A DNA stretch of 64,000 bases from Oceaniferula marina (GCF_013391475.1 NZ_JACBAZ010000004.1:558001-622000), one strand, 5' to 3'. Shown: positions 35,759 through 45,220, numbered from the stretch's first letter. Made by a program: numbers and translations. The notes: a model not told the origin generated them from the sequence alone.

Positions 35759-36193
35759 TTGACTCAAGTCATGCACCCCAACCTGCTTATCGCCCTCTGC
35801 ATTGTCCTCTGGGGCATCTGGGGAATTTCCAGCAAATTAAGCAATGTGCATAACGCCCCGGTCTTTGTCACCTTGGCATCCAACGTCCTCTACGCTTTGC
35901 TTTCCCTGCCATTACTATTCAAGCTAAAAAATGAGGGAGAACCAATCAATTGGAGTTTTTCAGCGCTCTCTTGGATTCTGCTTACCGGCATCGTTGGAGT
36001 CTCGGCCAAACTGATCTTCAACTACGCCCTAAACAAGCAACCGGCATCGATTGTTATCCCGGCCACATCCATTTTCCCGGTGGTCACGGTGCTACTGGCT
36101 GTTTTTTTCCTCAAAGAAAAAATCACCCTCACCCAAGGTGCTGGCATGCTGCTCTGCATTCTGGGGGTGTACTTGGTTACGATGGGCAAGTAA
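35759..36193 (+). CDS. Half-size EamA/DMT-family transporter
   Basis: 144 residues with about five membrane spans and a single EamA unit (LLIALCIVLWGIWGISSKL at the start; FLKEKITLTQGAGMLLCILGVYLV at the end). Full DMT transporters have two such units, so this one would work as a dimer, as small multidrug-type members do. A TTG at 35759 has AGAGGG nine bases upstream; the ATG at 35771 is the alternative start. Substrate unknown. Confidence 0.78.
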   Translation: MTQVMHPNLLIALCIVLWGIWGISSKLSNVHNAPVFVTLASNVLYALLSLPLLFKLKNEGEPINWSFSALSWILLTGIVGVSAKLIFNYALNKQPASIVIPATSIFPVVTVLLAVFFLKEKITLTQGAGMLLCILGVYLVTMGK

Positions 36194-36217
36194 CCCTTGT
36201 CTGCGGCCAGGGGAAGA

Positions 36218-39064
36218 TCATTCGTCCAGTGGAGCAAAAGCCATCGACCCCTGAACGGCGAAGTTACAGATACATCCAGACGAACCTTCTGGAACCAACA
36301 ATAAGCCACCCGCAGGGATCATATTGATCCAGCAACCCGACCGACTGACACTTGTGATGCGGTCACCCTTGGACTTATTCAAATCATAACTGGCTAGATT
36401 TTTTGCTCTAAAATACAGAGCATTGCCGGAAGCTGAAATGGTTCCACAACCTCCACCACCCACGCGCTTGAATTGCCCCGACACCTTACCCGTCGCCAGG
36501 TCATAAATGTAGGGTTCCATTACCAATTGCTCACCGACCATTGCAGGGTGCCTGTCCTGCTCCCCATGGTCCAAGTTCGGGCGTTGGTGATAGTTTTTAC
36601 GATCCTTCCAAACCAACGCTCCATTTTCTCCGGAAAATACATACACCTCATAATGCATCGTCGGCTTTTTCGCCCCTTCAGCTAATCGGTTACAAGAATA
36701 CACCAAGACGAGACGACCATCTTTTGCCAAAGTAAATGGCGTGTGCATGCCGTCGGCAGGGCGATGTTCCTGAGTCCAAATTTTAGCCCCGGTTTGAAGA
36801 TCCAAACAAACCAGGCGAACGCCAGCCTGCCCGACAAGCTCGGGGTAAGACATCCGCGACTGCTTGCGCTTCAGACTCAGCGGATCCCCGGATTCGATTA
36901 AATACACCCGTCCATCCGCCACCGAGATCGATGGGTTGATCACGCTGCCTCCGGGTTGATACTGCCAGCGCAATTGCCCACTCTTACGGTCCATTGCAAA
37001 CACAACATCCGACGTGGCCACCTTCACCTTGTCCCCATAATTACTCTCATAGATCGCTTGATAATTCATCTTGCGGTATACGCCACCTTGTTTCACCGCC
37101 GAACCTAACAAAACACCATCACTCAACGCACTGCACCCCCAATGGTAACCGGATTCTCGGTAAGGCGCGGGCAGCTCCAAAGACAATCGAAGTTCTCCGC
37201 TGTAAACGTCCAATGCCTGGCAGCGAGATGCCGTTGCGCAGTAAACCAGATCATCAGCCAACACCATATTGCCGGAATCTCTCAACACACCGATTCGGCG
37301 AAAATCAGGTAATGCTTTCTCCCACAGAATCGTTCCGTTCCACGCATCCAGACAAAACAAGTAGTTATTACCGGGAATCAGCAACAAGCCGTTTTTCACC
37401 AAGGGAGGAGCGGCTCTCAAATGCCTGTCCACAATATGCTGGGGGCCTGGTCGACCAAACCACTGCATCCCCAATGTCGAAGCTACCCGAGTGTCCTCCG
37501 AGCATGCCGTATTCCCGGCATCAGCATACATGTGCGTCCACTCCCCCACCCCTGGCAACGCCGGAGCACGAGCAATCATTTTCTTCAGTTTGGCATTCCA
37601 AGCCACTCCCGACTGAGGACATAACAAAGAACGATCATAAGAGGAAAGCTCGCCATCTGCTGATACCAGCAAATTAAAAATACGGGATGTATACAATGCC
37701 TCTGGATCGCTCATCCGTAAGGTGATCCGAGAACCATAGAGGCCTTTATCTGCGAGACGCCTTCGCAAGCCATCCATCTTTGCACGGTCAGCCATCAGAC
37801 CATGGACCTGCATCCGGGACTGTCTGGCAATCGCTTCTAGCAGCTCACCGTCGTCAGCCCCGGCATCCAGCACCACCGCATACCCTTGATCGGTCGGCAA
37901 GCTGCCGAGCATTTTAGCAACATCGTAACGTGTCGAAGGAAGAGGGCTTCGATCACTTTTTTCCACATGCCTCGTAGCTTCACCACTCTCGGCAAAGCTA
38001 TACACGTGTCCTGTATCCGTTGATACCAACAAACAGCCGCGAGCCACCGCCAGAGAACGAGCAACGCCATCGATCGTGTATTTCCAAACCACTTGTTGAG
38101 TTTCTTTATCAACGAGAGCCACCCAGCCATCTCCCCCTGCAACCCAGTGGCGCGATGTCGAAACGGTAGTCACCACCGGCCCGGGTGTGGACACACCTTT
38201 GGGTAAGCCTTTCACCGCAGCCTGTCCCCCATCGACCTTCGATTCCAAGGTTTCCCCCCTTGGATCCCTCCCGGTGGGGGCAAACATTTTCCCCTGACGA
38301 AATTCCAAATATCCCTGCAAGGAATTCTTCAACTGCCGTTGGTCCAGAATCTTTCCCGTCTTTTGATCTAACGAGCAGTACCACATCCCCATATTTTTAG
38401 GAAACAAACCCGACCCGAAGTAGGCGGTATCACCAACGACCATCACGCCCGTTCGAACGGGAAAGCGAGACATCAACCTCCCATTTCCGGGAAGCCACCT
38501 TTGACCGGACTCCTCAATTCCAGACTTCCAGAGCTGTTTCCCTGAAATGGCATTCAGGCAGTAAACCTGACCGTCATCCGCACCAAAAAGCAAACGTTCC
38601 TCCGTCAGCGACGGGGCCAAGCGAATCGGGGCGTCAGCAAAAAAACGCCACAGCAAGGTTCCGCTATGCAAATCCAGGCAACGCATCTGGTCATCCGCAG
38701 ATGAACCAAAATAGACCCGTCCGTGTCCGGACACCACTTCGAACGCTTGATCATAGGTCACCCGTTTTCGCTCCGGAGTTCCCCGCTTCCGCCACCAATC
38801 GGATTGCGCCCGGCCCGGCCATGCCTCTTTCGGTGGATGTGCTACTTGATAAGACCACTTCAGCTGCAGCTTGGCCGGAAGCAGGCTCAATGAACGCCCC
38901 GACCGATGGTTGTCGTGGCGGTATGTCGGCCAGTCACGCTCATCGAGCGCCCCTTCCAATGAAGAAGGAAAATACGGCAATACTAAACCGAGGAGGACCG
39001 CAACGAAGTAAAACCCGGCCCCACGTCGGACAGAAACACAAGATAGCTTAGGTTTATTCATCAT
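36218..39064 (-). CDS. Exported PQQ-type beta-propeller with embedded methyltransferase-like segment
   Basis: 948 residues with an N-terminal signal or anchor (FYFVAVLLGLVLPYFP). Repeated propeller blades follow the BamB/PQQ pattern (CLDLHSGTLLWRF, CLNAISGKQLWKSG, CLDAWNGTILWEKAL, AMDRKSGQLRWQY, CLDLQTGAKIWTQE). Between two blade groups, about residues 390-490, lies a Rossmann-like stretch: VVLDAGADDGELLEAIA, then FNLLVSADGEL, which resembles SAM methyltransferase motif I and motif IV but lacks a clear acidic motif II. It follows the phosphatase gene by 35 bases on the same strand, so the two probably form an operon. Confidence 0.8.
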   Translation of the reverse strand: MMNKPKLSCVSVRRGAGFYFVAVLLGLVLPYFPSSLEGALDERDWPTYRHDNHRSGRSLSLLPAKLQLKWSYQVAHPPKEAWPGRAQSDWWRKRGTPERKRVTYDQAFEVVSGHGRVYFGSSADDQMRCLDLHSGTLLWRFFADAPIRLAPSLTEERLLFGADDGQVYCLNAISGKQLWKSGIEESGQRWLPGNGRLMSRFPVRTGVMVVGDTAYFGSGLFPKNMGMWYCSLDQKTGKILDQRQLKNSLQGYLEFRQGKMFAPTGRDPRGETLESKVDGGQAAVKGLPKGVSTPGPVVTTVSTSRHWVAGGDGWVALVDKETQQVVWKYTIDGVARSLAVARGCLLVSTDTGHVYSFAESGEATRHVEKSDRSPLPSTRYDVAKMLGSLPTDQGYAVVLDAGADDGELLEAIARQSRMQVHGLMADRAKMDGLRRRLADKGLYGSRITLRMSDPEALYTSRIFNLLVSADGELSSYDRSLLCPQSGVAWNAKLKKMIARAPALPGVGEWTHMYADAGNTACSEDTRVASTLGMQWFGRPGPQHIVDRHLRAAPPLVKNGLLLIPGNNYLFCLDAWNGTILWEKALPDFRRIGVLRDSGNMVLADDLVYCATASRCQALDVYSGELRLSLELPAPYRESGYHWGCSALSDGVLLGSAVKQGGVYRKMNYQAIYESNYGDKVKVATSDVVFAMDRKSGQLRWQYQPGGSVINPSISVADGRVYLIESGDPLSLKRKQSRMSYPELVGQAGVRLVCLDLQTGAKIWTQEHRPADGMHTPFTLAKDGRLVLVYSCNRLAEGAKKPTMHYEVYVFSGENGALVWKDRKNYHQRPNLDHGEQDRHPAMVGEQLVMEPYIYDLATGKVSGQFKRVGGGGCGTISASGNALYFRAKNLASYDLNKSKGDRITSVSRSGCWINMIPAGGLLLVPEGSSGCICNFAVQGSMAFAPLDE

Positions 39065-39099
39065 CGTTGAAGCCGGGCAAACAATATGAAGACTTCGGT

Positions 39100-41859
39100 T
39101 CAGTCGCTCATCACGATCCGGAAAAAGGATCGAGTATCCTGCTCGCTGACCATCGTCGTGATATCCACATTCCCGCCGTTACCAGGATACGTATCCACAT
39201 CCTTCCATGTTTTCAAATCATAGCTTTTTTGGAGAGTATAGTTAACATGGCTTTGCGTTTTCCAAACCATCCTAGCCTCTCCGCTTTGGCCGTCATAGTT
39301 GAAGGCATCGAGTTTGAAGTTTTTCGGACTGACACTGAACTCCACCCGATTGGACACCTCGGTGTAGGAATCATTCGTAAAGAGCGCCATAAAATAATCG
39401 CCCACCGGAACATCTTCAACAATGGTGGCATTGCCGCCGGCCCTTCCGTCGACATAATGGTAGAGGATCAGCTCGCCGGTTCCCGGGTCATCCCCTTTGC
39501 GGTAAATGCCCAGCCAATCCTTCGGATGGGCCGGCCCATTGGCAAAAGTGGCTGTGATGTCATCACCATGAGGAAAATGGCTTTTTGCCAAACTCAGACT
39601 GGCGATACGCTCACCCAGCTGAAACGACACCCGCTCACTGATCTCGATCGAACCAGAGGAGCTCATCACCACGGCAAAATAATACCCTTTTTCCAGGCCA
39701 ATCAAATTCCAGGTTCCACTGGCGTCGCTTAACACCTGGTTTTGCACAGGCTGATCCCTACCGGGAACCGACCCCGCACGGAAAAGCTGAATCCTATTTC
39801 CGCTTTGATCGACATTCGAGTAATCCACCTCCACAGAGTCGCCCTCGTCGTAGGTATTCTGAGCAAGAGCAAGCACCGGACGGTTTCCATGATAAAAAGA
39901 AATGCGGGGGGCCATCTCAGTGTAGCCATCGTTTTCAAAAAATGCCGCGAAGTACTCCCTGCCCGCTTCAAGCTTACCGCTGTTGGCCAATACGGCCGTT
40001 CCCGCAGGGCCATTGACATACACCCAGATTGTGGATGCGGGTCCACCCGGGGTGTCACCCGGTTTGTAGATCCCAATCCAGTCTTTGGCATTCCCCGGTC
40101 CATGTGTGTATTGCACACTGACATCCGCGCCCGCACTGACCACCTGACTAGCCATGGAAATCCGAGGTGACGAACTGGCACTGCCTGTGATCTCAACACT
40201 CTCCACCGGCGACCAGGCCGACCAGGTCGCATTCCGATCCCGATGCCGGATTCTGAGATAATACTCCCCATTACTGAGCCGGTTTTCAGTCAGATGGTAT
40301 TCCAGAATATTGCGACCAGCATGGATATCCACCGGTGTGTAATCCGGAGCTCCGGTGTCTCCGTAGTAATTTTCGTAATCCACGATTTCATCGATCTCAA
40401 AGTCCGTGAAGGCATTGGTACTCGATATTTGGTAATGAACGCTATTGAGCAACTCATCGGTGTCGCTTCGATAAGCCGAGGAACGGATCGTCACCGGCTG
40501 AGTTTGGGGTGTATCAAAGTTATTGATGACGGTCGGTTGCAACGGCCCCTCTTTTCCTTTAATCCGGTGGAAGCGGTCAATCTCCCGGCTGTTGTAAATC
40601 CACCGTTGATCGGCGGGCAGCCGGCAATTCGCCTCTCCATAACAAACCACCTCTGCTTTTTCTGCCGCCTGGTCAATTTCCAGCAACTGCCACGCCCACT
40701 GGTTGATGCTTTTCTGGACATCATCGTAATCGGCCTCTCTTCCCGATTGCCCCCAGTACTGATCCCATGCGGAGCCTCCCGAAATGATATGGTAGTTCGG
40801 ATGATCCCGAACCTGTCCACGATGGTAGATATGGTGGTGCGCCCCGATGTTAAGAAAATGTTTTTCGGATTCGTTCAGGATCGGCACCGCCGTATTACGT
40901 AACCAGGAAGAAATATCACCGAGGTACTGTTCCGCCTGATAGGGTCGGTGGCAGATACTGACGACCCAATCGACCTTACTATCCGTTTTTACCTGGTTGG
41001 TGATATCCCTTACCCACTGGGTCTGGGTTGCATTGCTCCCTATTTCGCTGTTGGTGTGAACAAACACCACATTCGACATCTGATGCGAGTAATACGTGTC
41101 GCCATCCGGCCCTGCAATCCCACCATAATCAACCTCTTCATAGCGGAACAAGCGCCGGTAACGGTCCAAGCCCGAATCCCCGTAGGTCTCATGGTTTCCC
41201 ACCGTGGTCATGATCGCCACATGCGCACTAACAATACGCGCACAATAAAAATGCAAATGCCTCCACTGCTGATTGTTGCCGTAATCCACCTGGTCCCCGG
41301 GCATCACAATCACATCGATGATTTCCTCGATTGGCTTGTTTCCATGTAGAGCCCGAATCTTTGTCACCGCGCGCTCCATCAGTTTTTCATAGCGGTGCAA
41401 GGTGTCACCAGCCGACTCTTTCTCCACAATCTGATTATCCCCGATGATCAGCGCCTTGAAATCATGATCCTTGCTCCCCAATGCCTTGGCGGTGCGAAAA
41501 CGAAAGACCGCCGAACTTGTCGACTCCGTCCGGACCCGGTAATAGTAATAGGTGTTCGGCTGCAAGTCGCTTAACTTGGCAGAATGGTAAACATAATGGC
41601 TCGCAAACACATCCCTGCTGCCTGTCACGGTCGTTGCCAGATCTGATTCGCTGGTTCCAAAATCCACGTAGGTCTGGGAGTCCGCATCACTCCACCACGA
41701 CACCCAGATCGAATCGGGCCGCGGCAAATGTAAATAGGGACGCAATCCTGATGGGGCCCCGATAAAAGGAAGAGGAGCAGCAAAGATCCATTGCCCGCGC
41801 ATGGTAAAAGCGCTCACAGCGGTAGCCGATAACAGTCGAAGAAAGGTCGAACGGTGCAT
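39100..41859 (-). CDS. Large exported purple-acid-phosphatase-like metallophosphoesterase
   Basis: From ATG 41859 (MHRSTFLRLL) the protein has 919 residues and a signal peptide; the open frame to 42000 is an unlikely extension. An FN3-like N-terminal domain (LQPNTYYYYRVRTES) leads into a calcineurin-type phosphoesterase with GDNQ, MPGDQVDYG, GNHETYG, CHRPYQ and GAHHHIYHRG, which carry the metal ligands. The C-terminal half is beta-rich with repeats that read KDWIGIYKPGD and KDWLGIYRKGD, and ends in RSFFRIVMSD, a tail common in Verrucomicrobia secreted proteins. Substrate unknown; phosphate or nucleotide scavenging is plausible. Confidence 0.85.
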   Translation of the reverse strand: MHRSTFLRLLSATAVSAFTMRGQWIFAAPLPFIGAPSGLRPYLHLPRPDSIWVSWWSDADSQTYVDFGTSESDLATTVTGSRDVFASHYVYHSAKLSDLQPNTYYYYRVRTESTSSAVFRFRTAKALGSKDHDFKALIIGDNQIVEKESAGDTLHRYEKLMERAVTKIRALHGNKPIEEIIDVIVMPGDQVDYGNNQQWRHLHFYCARIVSAHVAIMTTVGNHETYGDSGLDRYRRLFRYEEVDYGGIAGPDGDTYYSHQMSNVVFVHTNSEIGSNATQTQWVRDITNQVKTDSKVDWVVSICHRPYQAEQYLGDISSWLRNTAVPILNESEKHFLNIGAHHHIYHRGQVRDHPNYHIISGGSAWDQYWGQSGREADYDDVQKSINQWAWQLLEIDQAAEKAEVVCYGEANCRLPADQRWIYNSREIDRFHRIKGKEGPLQPTVINNFDTPQTQPVTIRSSAYRSDTDELLNSVHYQISSTNAFTDFEIDEIVDYENYYGDTGAPDYTPVDIHAGRNILEYHLTENRLSNGEYYLRIRHRDRNATWSAWSPVESVEITGSASSSPRISMASQVVSAGADVSVQYTHGPGNAKDWIGIYKPGDTPGGPASTIWVYVNGPAGTAVLANSGKLEAGREYFAAFFENDGYTEMAPRISFYHGNRPVLALAQNTYDEGDSVEVDYSNVDQSGNRIQLFRAGSVPGRDQPVQNQVLSDASGTWNLIGLEKGYYFAVVMSSSGSIEISERVSFQLGERIASLSLAKSHFPHGDDITATFANGPAHPKDWLGIYRKGDDPGTGELILYHYVDGRAGGNATIVEDVPVGDYFMALFTNDSYTEVSNRVEFSVSPKNFKLDAFNYDGQSGEARMVWKTQSHVNYTLQKSYDLKTWKDVDTYPGNGGNVDITTMVSEQDTRSFFRIVMSD

Positions 41860-42028
41860 ATCGCTTTCACCATACTGTGAAGTGACACACCCCGGTAGAT
41901 ACAATATCGTCAATAGCTGTGCAGAACCGTCAAACTCACCCGCATCCTCAGCGAAAATCAGCTCCTCGCAAACACAAATGACGCATCCGGGCTTTGACAA
42001 TTAATCAAGCCTCCACTACAGCACGCGC

Positions 42029-43636
42029 ATGGACACACAGCGCATCCTTGTATCGGACCCTATTTCAGACAAAGGGGTAGAGCTTCTCAGCAGCCATCCG
42101 GCTCTTGACGTGGACGTCAACACCGGACTGTCTCCAGAGGAACTCATCAAAATCATTCCAAATTACAACGGTCTGATTATCCGATCCCAGACCAAGGTCA
42201 CCGCTGAAGTCCTCGCAGCCGCAACCAACCTGAAAGCCGTCGGTCGCGCCGGTGTCGGCGTCGACAACGTCGACCGCGACGCTGCCACCAACCACGGGGT
42301 GATCGTGATGAACACTCCTACGGGCAACACCATTTCCACCGCAGAGCTCGCATTCACCCTGATGCTCTCGGCCGCCCGTAACATCGGACCAGCCCACAAG
42401 GCCGTGCTCGAAGGCGACTTCAAAGCTGCCCGTAAAGCCTACGCCGGCATCGAGCTCAACGACAAACGCCTCGCCGTCATCGGTATGGGCCGCATTGGAG
42501 CGGAATTCGCGAAGCGGGCCCAGGCATTCGGCATGACCGTCGTTGCCTACGACCCCTTCCTCACCCAGGCACGCGCCGACCAACTCAAAGTGGAACTTGC
42601 CGACAGCCCCGATGCCGCCCTGACAGGTGCGGATGTGGTCACCCTGCACGTCCCGCTGACCGACGACACCCGCCACATCATCAACGCCGAGCGCCTTGCG
42701 CTGATGAACTCTGGAGCCTTGGTCGTAAACTGCGCCCGTGGTGGCCTGATTGATGAAAGTGCGCTCAAAGCGGCCATCGACTCCGGCCATATCGCCGGTT
42801 GCGGATTGGACGTCTATGAAGACGAGCCTCCGGCATCCGACCACATTCTCTTCGACCAGCCAAAACACACCTCTTTCACGCCACACCTCGGAGCCTCAAC
42901 CAATGAAGCCCAGGAAAATGTCGGCATTCAAGTGGCGGAACAACTTCGGGATTTCCTGACCACCGGCGAAATACGCAATGCCATCAACATGCCATCGCTC
43001 GACGCCTCCGCATTGGCCGAAATCGGCGGCTACCTCGATCTGGCAAGCTCGTTGGGCAAATTCCTCGCCAAACTTGGCCCCGTCAACCCGGATGCCCTGC
43101 GGGTCTCATTCCATGGTGACATCGCAGAAAAAGATACCTCGCTGGTCTCTCGCACCGTGCTCACTGGCTACCTCGAAGCCGCCCGCCCGGACGGACAGGT
43201 CAATATTGTCAACTCACCCGCCGTGGCCAGGGACATGGGGCTCGAAATCATCGAATCCACCGTCAATGCCCAAACCGAATACTCGGAACTCATCATTGCC
43301 GAACTTCGCAAGGGCGACGTCCGCTACCGGATCGCCGGCACCATCATCGGCCAATCACCACGCATCGTGGAAATTGACCGCCTGTTTGTTGATACCAACA
43401 TCAAGGGGCATTTCCTCATCGTAAACAACGATGACCGCCCTGGCATTGTCGGCCTCGTCGGATCCGCCCTCGGCACCGCTGGACTGAACATCGCGAACCT
43501 TTCGCTGGCCCGCAACAAATCGGAGGGCAACGCCCTGAATGTCATCGAGCTCGACACGGCTCCCGGAGCCGAAATCATCGATGATTTGAGCAAAGCCGCC
43601 GGAATCCTTTCGGTAACCGCTATTGAAATAGAGTAA
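42029..43636 (+). CDS. serA: D-3-phosphoglycerate dehydrogenase
   Basis: First step of serine synthesis: 3-phosphoglycerate to 3-phosphohydroxypyruvate with NAD. The 535-residue form has the D-2-hydroxyacid dehydrogenase core (GRAGVGVDNVD, AVIGMGRIGAEFAKRA for NAD, HVPLTDDTRHIIN, NCARGGLIDE, TPHLGASTNEA), an intervening domain (about 320-450) and a C-terminal ACT domain (NNDDRPGIVGLVGSALG), which in this long type is the regulatory serine-binding part. It reads away from the phosphatase gene and is followed by rpmJ. Confidence 0.96.
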   Translation: MDTQRILVSDPISDKGVELLSSHPALDVDVNTGLSPEELIKIIPNYNGLIIRSQTKVTAEVLAAATNLKAVGRAGVGVDNVDRDAATNHGVIVMNTPTGNTISTAELAFTLMLSAARNIGPAHKAVLEGDFKAARKAYAGIELNDKRLAVIGMGRIGAEFAKRAQAFGMTVVAYDPFLTQARADQLKVELADSPDAALTGADVVTLHVPLTDDTRHIINAERLALMNSGALVVNCARGGLIDESALKAAIDSGHIAGCGLDVYEDEPPASDHILFDQPKHTSFTPHLGASTNEAQENVGIQVAEQLRDFLTTGEIRNAINMPSLDASALAEIGGYLDLASSLGKFLAKLGPVNPDALRVSFHGDIAEKDTSLVSRTVLTGYLEAARPDGQVNIVNSPAVARDMGLEIIESTVNAQTEYSELIIAELRKGDVRYRIAGTIIGQSPRIVEIDRLFVDTNIKGHFLIVNNDDRPGIVGLVGSALGTAGLNIANLSLARNKSEGNALNVIELDTAPGAEIIDDLSKAAGILSVTAIEIE

Positions 43637-43751
43637 AATTTCCCAGAAATAGACTTTACACGGTGCCGGATCCGGGTATTTTCCCCGCCCCGACAAGTCG
43701 CCCGGCACCGCCGACAGACCAACTGTAACCAATTTTCAACCAAGAGTAACC

Positions 43752-43916
43752 ATGAAAGTTCTTTCCTCACTCATGTCCATGAAGAAGCGTCACGAAGACT
43801 GCCAGGTCGTCAAACGCAAGGGCACCCTCTACGTCATCTGCAAAAGCAACCCGAAGTTCAAAGCCCGCCAGGGAGCAACCAAGGGAACCCGCTTGAGCAA
43901 AAAAGGCGTCAAGTAA
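43752..43916 (+). CDS. rpmJ: Ribosomal protein L36, zinc-independent (YkgO-like) type
   Basis: A 54-residue basic protein that is below the usual length cut-off for gene tracks. It matches the alternative L36 of E. coli (YkgO) along its length: [36 protein letters not shown]. The zinc site of standard L36 (CxxC, later C and H) is broken: only two cysteines remain and the terminal His is Phe/Lys. Such C-minus forms replace zinc-binding L36 when zinc is scarce or serve as the only copy. CAAGAGTAACC just before the ATG is a modest ribosome site. Two terminators follow. Confidence 0.92.
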   Translation: MKVLSSLMSMKKRHEDCQVVKRKGTLYVICKSNPKFKARQGATKGTRLSKKGVK

Positions 43917-43920
43917 TCCC

Positions 43921-43953
43921 GTTCAAACGGCTTCAATTCCGTTTGAACCTTTT
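43921..43953 (+). terminator. First terminator after rpmJ
   Basis: A perfect 10-bp stem (GTTCAAACGG 43921-43930, partner 43939-43948) with an 8-base loop, followed by CTTTTACT. It begins five bases after the rpmJ stop. Confidence 0.85.
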
Positions 43954-43970
43954 ACTCAAATCACATTTCC

Positions 43971-44010
43971 AACCCTTCTCCGTCTGCGACGGTGGAGGGT
44001 TTTTTCTTTT
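43971..44010 (+). terminator. Second, tandem terminator after rpmJ
   Basis: AACCCTTCTCCGTC (43971-43984) pairs with GACGGTGGAGGGTT (43988-44001) with minor mismatches and a 3-base loop; TTTTTCTTTTT follows. A strong back-up terminator. Confidence 0.88.
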
Positions 44011-44088
44011 TGCCCCCCGCCTTGCAGCAACGACCAACTCTGGGAAAGCCTCCCAGGGCTCCTATATGAGGGAGATGATCTGGGTGAT

Positions 44089-44442
44089 GCCTGCGGCGCT
44101 GACAGGATTGTCAGGATTTTTTCAAGTGTTTACAGGATTTGTAATCTCAAAGATCAAGGTTTACCCAAAATCTATCGCTAATACCAAGTAGTAAACAGAC
44201 GGGACGATAGCCGAGATGAATGAGTTCTTTGGTAAGGCGCGACGAAGGAATGGTGCGGGCACCATGACTAAGGAGAAACACAACCAAAGGAGTCATTCAT
44301 CCGGAACTCTCATGGATCACGCAGTACTTTTCCACATACCTCAACAACGATCAATCGTCTCGTCTGTTTTGCGGAGTGGTATTACTTCTAAAAAAACCTG
44401 TCAATCCTCTTCAATCATGTGAATCCTGTCAGCGCCGCAGGC
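44089..44442. repeat. Inverted-repeat element (GCCTGCGGCG type), interrupted copy
   Basis: A 21-base terminal repeat GCCTGCGGCGCTGACAGGAT(T) at 44089-44109 recurs inverted at 44422-44442. Within lie AGGATT-rich arms and the segment CAAAGATCAAGGTTTACCC. The element is split at 44181-44382 by an unrelated 202-bp element; without it about 152 bases remain. The complete copy is at 58458-58589, and both copies share the left flank CAGGGCTCCTA (44054 and 58425). No gene is encoded. Confidence 0.85.
44181..44382. mobile_element. ATACCA...TGGTAT palindromic element, copy 1
   Basis: A 202-bp non-coding element. Ends: ATACCA at 44181 and TGGTAT at 44377-44382, with the terminal arms (AACAGACGGGACGAT at 44194-44208 against the complement of 44354-44368) pairing almost fully. 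Inner arms also pair (ATGAATGAGTTCTTTGGT region 44217-44233 with 44284-44300). The centre has a hairpin ATGGTG-CGGG-CACCAT (44250-44265). It sits inside another repeat element, so it has moved. The second copy is at 62425-62632. Confidence 0.75.
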
Positions 44443-44529
44443 TCTTCCCCCCTGGTGTATTCGCCCTGGAAAGCCTCGGGAATTGTATGATTGTCAGCCC
44501 GTATGCTATTTGATATCAGATGCGGCAGC

Positions 44530-44844
44530 ATGAGCGAACCAGCCCTTCCCCTTAGCCTTGCCGTTGCCAAGGATGTCACCGAAGAAGAATACCGCCGGGC
44601 CAAGAGCCAGAACTATCTACTCTGGGGAATCACCTTCTTCCTCTGCACCGCCCCGGCACTGGGAATCCTACTTCTGGTCGGCCCCTACCTAGTGGATACC
44701 ATCTTGCTTGGCATTGCCGCCGGAGTGGTCGGCCACTTGATTCTCAGGCAATACTTCAAAGATGCCGCCAAAATGAGCACCATGCGCATGCAACGCTACC
44801 CCGAGCTGCGAGAATGGAAAGCCCGCCACCTCCCGTCACCCTGA
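44530..44844 (+). CDS. Small membrane protein of unknown function
   Basis: 104 residues from the ATG at 44530 (MSEPALPLS); the frame opens at a TTG (44491). Two hydrophobic spans are visible (NYLLWGITFFLCTAPALGILLLV and YLVDTILLGIAAGVVGHLIL), followed by a basic amphipathic tail (KMSTMRMQRYPELREWKARH). The next gene starts 7 bases later and the NUDIX gene overlaps that one, so three genes are in one transcript. Not recognised. Confidence 0.65.
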   Translation: MSEPALPLSLAVAKDVTEEEYRRAKSQNYLLWGITFFLCTAPALGILLLVGPYLVDTILLGIAAGVVGHLILRQYFKDAAKMSTMRMQRYPELREWKARHLPSP

Positions 44845-44851
44845 TCAAAGC

Positions 44852-45220
44852 ATGCACCCGGACACCCAAATACTGCGGGATCAATGGATCCGCGAAGCCG
44901 AAGTCCTGCTCGGCATGGGCAAAGGACACCTCGGCGTTATCAACATGCTTCGCGCCTCCGGCATGAGCACCGACATGGCAAAACGAACTTCCTTTGACAT
45001 CTTCGATCAGGCAAAAATAAAACTCCTCAAGTCTCAACGCTTGGAACGCTGCCTCGCATGGCTTCTCATCACCGCAGGCATTCTCGCTCCCGTTGCCATG
45101 TATATTGCCAAACTCGACTACTATGTCTTCTCCATCGCACCCATTGGCGCTGGCTACATGATGCTCACGAAGCTGCCCAACCCATCCAGATTGCCGGAAG
45201 CTCTCCCCACTCCCGAATGA
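44852..45220 (+). CDS. Small membrane protein of unknown function
   Basis: 122 residues. The N-terminal 55 are soluble and helical (LLGMGKGHLGVINMLRASGM), followed by two membrane spans (CLAWLLITAGILAPVAMYIA and YYVFSIAPIGAGYMML). The stop overlaps the start of the NUDIX gene (ATGA), which indicates translational coupling. Not recognised. Confidence 0.65.
   Translation: MHPDTQILRDQWIREAEVLLGMGKGHLGVINMLRASGMSTDMAKRTSFDIFDQAKIKLLKSQRLERCLAWLLITAGILAPVAMYIAKLDYYVFSIAPIGAGYMMLTKLPNPSRLPEALPTPE

Noticed and set aside
44181-44382. ATACCA element as an integron attC site
   Set aside because: The foldback shape is reminiscent, but no RYYYAAC/GTTRRRY end pair and no cassette gene or integron integrase are present.
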